NCBI RefSeq assembly: GCF_023656515.1
Contig: NZ_JAMOFV010000006.1
Coordinates: 1,277,354 to 1,341,353, forward strand
Source of the DNA: Clostridium swellfunianum
GTDB lineage: Bacteria > Bacillota > Clostridia > Clostridiales > Clostridiaceae
Reading direction: 5' to 3'
Length of the DNA stretch: 64,000 nucleotides
A model generated the notes under the pieces. That model was not told the DNA's origin, made no database searches, and saw nothing but the letters and a program-made list of their open reading frames with translations. The position numbers and the translations under genes are program-made. The first letter of the stretch is position 1, and every line of letters begins with the position of its first letter. This document shows, one piece after another, positions 58,326 through 64,000 of this stretch.

Positions 58326-59570
58326 CTAAATAGTTACATACCAAGTTGTTTCATTTCCCGTTGTATAGTTTATCTCTCCACCAACCTGATCTATTATTTG
58401 CTTAACATTATTAAGTCCAAAGCCTCTAAAGCCCTCTTTACTTGACGAACCTCTTTCAAAAAGCTTCTTACCAAACTCTTCTGGTATTGGTGCCCCATTG
58501 TTTGAAATTTTAATATAAACTTTACTATCCATTTCTTCGATAGAAAAACCAATTTTGCCGTCTGAACTCCCCATAACAGCCTCTATGGAATTTTCAATAA
58601 GATTCCCAACTACACAAATCAACTCGTCTTCGTTAATACGGTCAGGCAATCTGCTTAAGTAGGATTTTTCATCTATATCAAACTGGATTTTTGCTTCTGC
58701 AGCTTTGTTATACTTGGATAACAATAGTCCAGCTAAAGGTGCAACTTTTATACTGTTGCTTAAAGTGCATATAAGCTCATTTCTTACATTTGAAGTATGC
58801 TGTATAAATTCCACAGCCTTGTTATACTCCTCAAGCTGAATTAGTCCAGAAATAGTCTGCAGCTTATTCATAAATTCATGATTCTGAGCTCTTAAGTTCC
58901 ATGCAACTTCCTTAAACCCTGTCAAAGCTTCTGCCATTTGCTTGGTTTTAAGTTTCCAAGCAATTTCATTGGGTTCCATTCCAAAAATAGTTTTCTTAAT
59001 GTTATAGGCCAGGATAACAGAACCTACAACCCCTATAAAAAGTCCTATGCCTATATAAGGTATAAACCTTTTAAGCAAGCTAAAAAATTCTTTATTCAAA
59101 TCACCAATAAGTATTCCGACACACACTGCCCCAACCTGTGTTCCCTCTTTATATATCGGAGTAAATGCTCTTAACGAATATCCTAGACTTCCTTGTGCTT
59201 CACTTACATAGGTTTGTCCATTTTTTAAACAAGATTCCTCGTCATCTCCAGTAAATTTTTTACCTATCTTCTCGGGTAAGGGGTGAGAGTATCTTATCCC
59301 ATCCATATCCATAACGGTTATAAATTGAACTTTTGTCTTAAGTCTTATTCTTTCTACTGTTTCCTGAATCTTATCAGCTCCATTAGGATCTCCAATAGCC
59401 TCTTGAATATCTTTCATGCTTGCAATTACCGCAGCAGTGTTTTGAACATTTCTGCTCATTTGCTCCTTAACATTTTCCTGCATTTCATAGTAGGAAAATA
59501 AACTTACTATACCTAGAGTAACTGTAAGAATAATAGTCATAAAAACCATTATTTTATATTGAAGCTTCAT
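58326..59570 (-). CDS. CitA/DcuS-like sensor histidine kinase
   Basis: About 414 residues, ATG at 59570 (MKLQYKIMVF) after GGGAGGAACT. Helix 1 (7-27), an extracellular sensor of about 130 residues (residues 30-160, MDMDGIRYSHPLPEKIGKKF typical of the PDC fold of CitA/DcuS), helix 2 (about 168-190). The H-box is RAQNHEFMNKLQTISGLIQL with catalytic His near 230. The ATPase domain is compact (NLIENSIEAVM, KISNNGAPI, GFGLNNVKQII). The cytoplasmic PAS domain of DcuS/CitA is missing; instead the second helix joins the H-box by a linker of only about 30 residues. Probably senses a C4-dicarboxylate or citrate. Confidence 0.9.
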   Translation of the reverse strand: MKLQYKIMVFMTIILTVTLGIVSLFSYYEMQENVKEQMSRNVQNTAAVIASMKDIQEAIGDPNGADKIQETVERIRLKTKVQFITVMDMDGIRYSHPLPEKIGKKFTGDDEESCLKNGQTYVSEAQGSLGYSLRAFTPIYKEGTQVGAVCVGILIGDLNKEFFSLLKRFIPYIGIGLFIGVVGSVILAYNIKKTIFGMEPNEIAWKLKTKQMAEALTGFKEVAWNLRAQNHEFMNKLQTISGLIQLEEYNKAVEFIQHTSNVRNELICTLSNSIKVAPLAGLLLSKYNKAAEAKIQFDIDEKSYLSRLPDRINEDELICVVGNLIENSIEAVMGSSDGKIGFSIEEMDSKVYIKISNNGAPIPEEFGKKLFERGSSSKEGFRGFGLNNVKQIIDQVGGEINYTTGNETTWYVTI

Positions 59571-59716
59571 AGTTCCTCCCATTGGCTTAATAAATTTTTA
59601 ACAATCTAATCACATTATATTATATTTCGACAAATTTTGAAAGAAAATTTCTTATTGCTTATATAATTTTAATATCACTAATAGGTAAAAATAATTCTAT
59701 ATGAAAGGAAGTGATC

Positions 59717-61129
59717 ATGCTTATGAGCATAAATGGATTTTATTTAATGCCTCATCCTCCTATTGTTATTCCTGAAGTAGGAAGAGGCGAGGAAGAAAAA
59801 ATAAGTACAACAAGTAGCAGCTTAAATAAACTTGGAAAAGAAATCTCTGAAAAGGCTCCAAGCACAATAATTGTAATTACACCTCATGGCACCATGTTTC
59901 AGGATGCCATTGCACTTGCATATGAAGATAAAATTAAAGGTAGTTTAAAAAACTTTGGTGTTCCTGAAGTTTCACTTAATATTGATATAAACAAATCACT
60001 TACTAGCAGAATATTTGAACTTTCAATGCAAGAAGATATACCTGCTGTAATGGCTACTAATGAGCTTTTAAACCAATATAACGCTTCTATTAGCATAGAC
60101 CATGGAGCTCTAGTACCACTGTATTTTATAGATAAATACTATAAGAACTACAAACTTGTTCATATAACATACGCTCCCATTAGTGATATGGAGCTTTACA
60201 AGTTTGGCATGATGATAGCTAAAGCTGTAGAAAACCTAGATGAAAATGCTATTTTTATAGCTAGTGGAGATTTATCTCACAGGCTTAAGGAAGAAGGACC
60301 TTATGACTTCAGTCCTTATGGGGAAAAGTTTGATAGGGAATTTCTTTCTAAGCTTCAGGAAGGAGATGTACTTGGGCTTTTTAATATGGACAGAGAGACT
60401 GTCTGCAGTGCTGGGGAATGCGGCAGACGTTCTGTACTAATAATGCTTGGAGCCTTAGAAGGTAAAAAGTTTACTGGAGAGCTTTTAAGCTATGAAGGAA
60501 CCTTCGGGGTTGGCTATGGAGTTATGAGTCTGCACTCTGCCTCTGGGAGTGAATCAATGTTAAAAAAGTTAGAAGAGCTTAAAAATGCAGCTCAGCAGAA
60601 GAAATTAAGTCAAAGCAATCCTTATGTTAGACTTGCAAGAGAAAGTCTAACAACCTACCTAACTACAGGAAAACCAATGAAACATATACCAAACTATGTA
60701 ACTGAGGAAATGAAAAATACTAAGCGAGGAGTTTTTGTATCTTTAAAAAAATATGGTGAGCTAAGAGGCTGTATAGGAACATTTTTGCCTACAACTGATT
60801 CTGTTGCAGAAGAAATAGTACGAAATGCTATTGAGGCAGGTGTTGAGGATCCCCGCTTCGGTGAGGTTCAGGAAAGCGAACTTTTGAATATAGATTTCTC
60901 TGTAGATGTGCTTACAGAGCCTTTACCGGCTGAAAAAACTGAACTGAATCCAAAGGAATACGGAGTAATAGTTGCAAGCGGAGGACGAAGAGGCTTGCTG
61001 CTGCCTGATCTTGAAGGCGTAGATACAGTAGAGGAACAGCTTTCTATAGCACTTCAAAAGGCTGGCATAGGACAGCACGAGCCTTATACTATAAAAAAAT
61101 TTAAGGTAATAAGACATAAGGAAGAATAA
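59717..61129 (+). CDS. AmmeMemoRadiSam fusion: LigB/Memo-like domain plus AMMECR1 domain
   Basis: About 470 residues. Residues 1-270 form a class III extradiol dioxygenase (LigB/Memo-like) fold: LMPHPPIVIPEVGRGEEEK, IDHGALVPLYFI and SGDLSHRLKEEGP bear the metal-site His positions. Residues 290-470 are an AMMECR1 domain (PYVRLARESLTTYLTTG, then GVFVSLKKYGELRGCIGTFLPT). The two parts are usually AmmeMemoRadiSam proteins B and A. The start is the ATG at 59717; the frame has GTG 59711 and ATG 59723 as alternatives. Next gene, 19 bases away, is the radical SAM partner. The biochemical role of this system is unresolved. Confidence 0.9.
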   Translation: MLMSINGFYLMPHPPIVIPEVGRGEEEKISTTSSSLNKLGKEISEKAPSTIIVITPHGTMFQDAIALAYEDKIKGSLKNFGVPEVSLNIDINKSLTSRIFELSMQEDIPAVMATNELLNQYNASISIDHGALVPLYFIDKYYKNYKLVHITYAPISDMELYKFGMMIAKAVENLDENAIFIASGDLSHRLKEEGPYDFSPYGEKFDREFLSKLQEGDVLGLFNMDRETVCSAGECGRRSVLIMLGALEGKKFTGELLSYEGTFGVGYGVMSLHSASGSESMLKKLEELKNAAQQKKLSQSNPYVRLARESLTTYLTTGKPMKHIPNYVTEEMKNTKRGVFVSLKKYGELRGCIGTFLPTTDSVAEEIVRNAIEAGVEDPRFGEVQESELLNIDFSVDVLTEPLPAEKTELNPKEYGVIVASGGRRGLLLPDLEGVDTVEEQLSIALQKAGIGQHEPYTIKKFKVIRHKEE

Positions 61130-61148
61130 GCTTAAAGGATGATAAATT

Positions 61149-62003
61149 ATGAAAGTAAAAGCTATGTATTATGAAAAGCTAAAAGATAAAATACACTGCT
61201 ACCTCTGTCCTCATAATTGTGTAATAGAAAATGGACACTTTGGAAAATGCAGTGTCAGGCTTCATGAGGATGGTGAACTTTATAATCTAAACTACGGTGA
61301 AATAACCTCTCTTGCCCTGGACCCCATTGAGAAAAAGCCACTCCATTATTTTAGGCCTAATACCTGGATTCTTTCTGCAGGGAGTTTTGGTTGCAATTTT
61401 ACCTGTTCATTCTGCCAAAACTACAGTATATCCCAGCATAAACCTGACAGCCAATTTGTTTCAAAGGAACAGCTTGTCTCAACTGTTCTTACGACAGAGG
61501 ACAATATAGGAATCGCCTTTACCTACAACGAACCAAGCATATGGTATGAGTATGTGTATGACTGTGCCAAACTTTTGAAGGAAACAGATGAAAGTAAAGC
61601 AGTAGTTTTAGTAACTAACGGCTATATAAGCGAGGAACCCTTAAAAGCCCTTCTTCCTTATGTTGATGCAATGAATATAGATTTAAAAAGCTTCAGCAAT
61701 CGATACTATAAAGATATTTGCGGCGGCAGCCTAAAACCTGTACTAAGCACAATTGAAATCGCTGCTAAGTCCTGCCATGTAGAAGTGACTACACTAGTGG
61801 TAAGCGGCGAGAATGACAGCCTCGAAGAGATTGAGGAAATTGCTACGTTTTTAGGAAATATAGACAGAAATATCCCTCTTCATCTATCAAGATACTTCCC
61901 TAGATACAAGATGAATAATCCTCCTACTGACGTGGATTTTATGTTCAAGGCTGAAGAAACAGCTAAAAAATATCTCAACAGAGTAGGGCTTGGAAATGTT
62001 TAA
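61149..62003 (+). CDS. amrS: AmmeMemoRadiSam system radical SAM enzyme (AmrS)
   Basis: 284 residues, radical SAM enzyme. The cluster-binding motif is CX3CX2C in FGCNFTCSFCQNYSISQ (about residue 78-94), preceded by a Cys-rich head (CYLCPHNCVIENGHFGKCSVR) usual for the family, related to PflA-type activases. SAM-binding region GIAFTYNEPSIWYEYVYD and C-terminal HLSRYFPRYKMNNPP also fit. It is cotranscribed with the fused Memo/AMMECR1 gene. Substrate unknown; the family may activate or modify its own partner. Confidence 0.93.
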   Translation: MKVKAMYYEKLKDKIHCYLCPHNCVIENGHFGKCSVRLHEDGELYNLNYGEITSLALDPIEKKPLHYFRPNTWILSAGSFGCNFTCSFCQNYSISQHKPDSQFVSKEQLVSTVLTTEDNIGIAFTYNEPSIWYEYVYDCAKLLKETDESKAVVLVTNGYISEEPLKALLPYVDAMNIDLKSFSNRYYKDICGGSLKPVLSTIEIAAKSCHVEVTTLVVSGENDSLEEIEEIATFLGNIDRNIPLHLSRYFPRYKMNNPPTDVDFMFKAEETAKKYLNRVGLGNV

Positions 62004-62029
62004 AATATAAATCTTTAAAGAAATGTAGC

Positions 62030-62074
62030 AAAAAATCACCTCAAATATATTGATTATATTTAAGGTGATTTTTT
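62030..62074. terminator. Bidirectional terminator between AmrS and the second DegV gene
   Basis: AAAAAATCACCT (62030-62041) pairs with AGGTGATTTTTT (62063-62074), extended by AAATATA/TATATTT inside. A- and T-runs on both sides serve the convergent genes. Confidence 0.92.
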
Positions 62075-62083
62075 GATCCAAAT

Positions 62084-62968
62084 TTATATTAAATGCTGCT
62101 GTCTTTCTTTTCCCATAAAGAATATAGCTAAATTACCTGGACCTCCGTGAGTCCCGACTGCTGGCCCGGTATAGTTCATAATAACATCTTTCACTTTAAC
62201 CAGCTTTAAAATACTATCTTTTAAAGCAAGAGCTTCCTCAATACAATCCCCATGACATATTCCAATAGTCTGTTCCTCTGGATTTTCTATTCTCTCAGCA
62301 AGGATTTCTGCAAGCTTCGAAATTGAGCCCTTTCTTCCTCTAACCTTTAAAAGAGCCATAACTTTTCCTTCGTTATTTATTGTGAGTATAGGCTTAATAT
62401 GAAGCACCATTCCAAGTATTGCTGCAGTTGAAGATATCCTTCCACCCCTTTTTAAGTGGCTCAAATCATCTACAGTCATATAAGTATTGAGGTTCTGCTT
62501 GTTAGTTTCAATGAACTGTGCTATTTCCTCTAAGGAACTTCCTGTTTCTTTCATTTCAACAGCTTTCATAACCATAAGCCCTTGTCCAAGGGATGCGGTT
62601 AAAGTATTTACGATTACTATATTAATCTCAGGATTTTCATCTAAAATCATGTTTTTAGCTATAGTGGCACTATTTTCTGTTCCACTTAAGCCAGTAGATA
62701 CACATATATACAGTATGTCCTTTTGTTTGTCTGCAATCTCTTTAAACTTTCTATAGAATTCTTCTACACTAGGCTGTGAAGTAAGTGGCATTTGACCATT
62801 TCTTAAATCATCAAAAAACTTTTTATGAGATAAGTCTTGACCAAAGTCATCCCTATATTCTTTACCATTGTAGCTACAGCTTAAACTTGCAAATTTAATT
62901 CCTTTTTCATTTATATAGTCTATAGGTAAATCGCTGCATGAATCCGTAAATATCTGAAAATCCTTCAT
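62084..62968 (-). CDS. DegV-family fatty-acid-binding protein (second copy)
   Basis: 294 residues, DegV fold: FTDSCSDLPIDYI, PLTSQPSVEEFYRKF, CVSTGLSGTENSA, NTLTASLGQGLM, DDLSHLKRGGRIS, TGPAVGTHGGPG near the end. It is a FakB-type fatty-acid carrier by family, more distant from the copy at 25784-26617, so it probably prefers a different acyl chain. No ribosome binding site close to consensus is visible; the start ATG at 62968 still aligns with the family. Single gene with a shared terminator. Confidence 0.9.
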   Translation of the reverse strand: MKDFQIFTDSCSDLPIDYINEKGIKFASLSCSYNGKEYRDDFGQDLSHKKFFDDLRNGQMPLTSQPSVEEFYRKFKEIADKQKDILYICVSTGLSGTENSATIAKNMILDENPEINIVIVNTLTASLGQGLMVMKAVEMKETGSSLEEIAQFIETNKQNLNTYMTVDDLSHLKRGGRISSTAAILGMVLHIKPILTINNEGKVMALLKVRGRKGSISKLAEILAERIENPEEQTIGICHGDCIEEALALKDSILKLVKVKDVIMNYTGPAVGTHGGPGNLAIFFMGKERQQHLI

Positions 62969-63088
62969 ATAATAGCTCCATTCTTTTAAATAATTTGTCG
63001 TATGCTGTTAAAATAATGCTATCATACAATAGAAACCTTTACAACTTTATTATATATACTATTGATGAAAAATTTATCTCTTTATAAG

Positions 63089-64000
63089 CTACGGCTTTTC
63101 TACCTTCCCCATAAAGACAATAAGACCAGTTTTCTTATCAGCTATAGCATATATAAACGGCCTATCCGCAGTAAAACTTATTGGTTTATCAGCTTCAATA
63201 GACACACTCTTCATAACAACTGCTGTAGCAGAAGCTGCTTCTGTACCCGCCTCATTGACATCTATATAGCTTTTTTGCTTTACAAGGCTTATATACAGCT
63301 TTGTTTCCTCTGTAATATTTCTAAAGTCTGCCTTACCTCCAAAAGCTTCTTTCATTCCAAAATCCATTAGCATATCGTTTAGCTTTTCTTCAAATTCTAT
63401 TTTAAACCTTGGAAGTGAAACCTGAACCTGCGCTTTCTTAAAATCCTTCATCCAGTTGCCCCAGCTTTCCAAATTCATATCCTTCATGAGCTTATCTATA
63501 CTTCTGCTCTTGTTTGGCAAGAACACATACATACCAAAGTTATTGTCCTCATAAGGAATTCTTACTGCTTCAAAGCTGTCATTTTTAAGATATTCCACAC
63601 TCAAGCTTTCCTGCATCATATCTACATTCTCAGTTCTGCTCTCTGAATTAGTAAAATGAGCCTTCTTAGTATGACTTTCAGTAAAAGGCTTACTCCATTT
63701 ACCTTTGAAGTAAACAGTGTTAATAAGAGTCATGTAGGTGTTTAAATCAAAGGAATCTACTATCTTATCTATTTTTCCCGCTGTATGATTATAAACCCAC
63801 TTATTCACAGAATCTACTGAGCTTTTCTTTGAAAAATCAAGTTCATTTATTTCAGCCTCATAATACTCTTGCCCTGCTGCCTTGAAATCCTTTTTCACAG
63901 CTGCGCCTTTCTCAATCCAAACAGAATTTCCAAGCTTGGTCTCAATTCCTTTTAAACTGTTGAAATGAGCTATGATATTTTTATAGCTATCGTTTATAGT
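63089..64000 (-). CDS. Serpin-family protein (N-terminal part outside the window)
   Basis: The frame is open to base 64000, so the real start lies right of the window; a GTG at 63898 is internal. The 303 residues seen hold the serpin core: NSVWIEKGAAVKKDF, VNKWVYNHTAGKI, LINTVYFKGKWSKPF, VRIPYEDNNFGMYVFLP, LPRFKIEFEEKLND. The reactive-loop hinge is EAGTEAASATAVV, small residues as in inhibitory serpins, and FTADRPFIYAIADKKTGLIVFMGKVEKP closes the fold. It is likely a protease inhibitor; a signal peptide or lipobox would be beyond the edge. Serpins are uncommon in bacteria but known in several clostridia. Confidence 0.93.
   Translation of the reverse strand, partial: TINDSYKNIIAHFNSLKGIETKLGNSVWIEKGAAVKKDFKAAGQEYYEAEINELDFSKKSSVDSVNKWVYNHTAGKIDKIVDSFDLNTYMTLINTVYFKGKWSKPFTESHTKKAHFTNSESRTENVDMMQESLSVEYLKNDSFEAVRIPYEDNNFGMYVFLPNKSRSIDKLMKDMNLESWGNWMKDFKKAQVQVSLPRFKIEFEEKLNDMLMDFGMKEAFGGKADFRNITEETKLYISLVKQKSYIDVNEAGTEAASATAVVMKSVSIEADKPISFTADRPFIYAIADKKTGLIVFMGKVEKP

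Noticed and set aside
1-64000. tRNA, rRNA, insertion sequences, prophage
   Set aside because: I found no tRNA-like cloverleaf, no rRNA segment, no transposase or phage structural gene.

Overview
The window is AT-rich, with strong GGAGG-type ribosome binding sites, frequent TTG/GTG starts, many hairpin-plus-T-run terminators and Clostridium-type gene families (DegV, SpoIIM-like, ClpE, WG-repeat and LysM proteins). It reads as chromosome of an anaerobic Clostridium-like Firmicute. I see no rRNA, tRNA, CRISPR array, insertion sequence or prophage. Both ends cut genes: pstB on the left and a serpin on the right.

Layout. 1-3.1 kb: phosphate ABC transporter pstS-C-A-B on the minus strand behind a Pho-box-like array. 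3.1-8 kb: an S1-domain protein and a paired ABC exporter. 8.1-12.1 kb: M29 aminopeptidase, a two-component system and dihydrofolate reductase. 12.2-13.8 kb: a TPR/HTH regulator followed by a tiny exported peptide gene, a candidate RRNPP quorum-sensing pair. 13.9-18.4 kb: RtcB-family RNA ligase behind an 8-bp-register repeat array, SAM decarboxylase and ClpE. 18.7-21.2 kb: PP2C-like phosphatase, cupin/HD-GYP protein, and a small exported protein under a c-di-GMP-I riboswitch. 21.4-26.6 kb: ECF S component with a TudS-like protein, a second two-component system, and DegV. 26.7-32.9 kb: DEAD-box helicase, an exported protein, an ECF sigma factor with its probable anti-sigma factor, UbiA-family prenyltransferase, and a 3D-domain protein that seems to start at ATT. 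33-43 kb: MFS, phosphodiesterase, ABC-F, metallophosphoesterase, FAD oxidoreductase, lipase, AI-2E-family permease and lipoprotein. 43-50.2 kb: a membrane gene neighbourhood (bPH, RDD, SpoIIM-like, DUF58, MoxR, DUF4350, DUF4129). 50.3-55 kb: tRNA hydroxylase TrhO, WG-repeat and LysM proteins. 55-59.6 kb: an FAD lipoprotein reductase, an FMN-binding lipoprotein and a DcuS/DcuR-like two-component system. 59.7-64 kb: AmmeMemoRadiSam pair, DegV, serpin.

The most interesting signals are: the regulator/peptide pair; the riboswitch with a readable terminator/antiterminator switch beside a c-di-GMP phosphodiesterase; an 8-bp-register satellite family at three intergenic loci, one of them in the leader of the RNA ligase gene; a possible (TA)n frameshift switch in the AI-2E-family gene; and the flavin reductase promoter, which has four 9-bp direct repeats abutting a clear promoter. 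All calls come from reading the sequence. No database search was run, so family names rest on recognised motifs.
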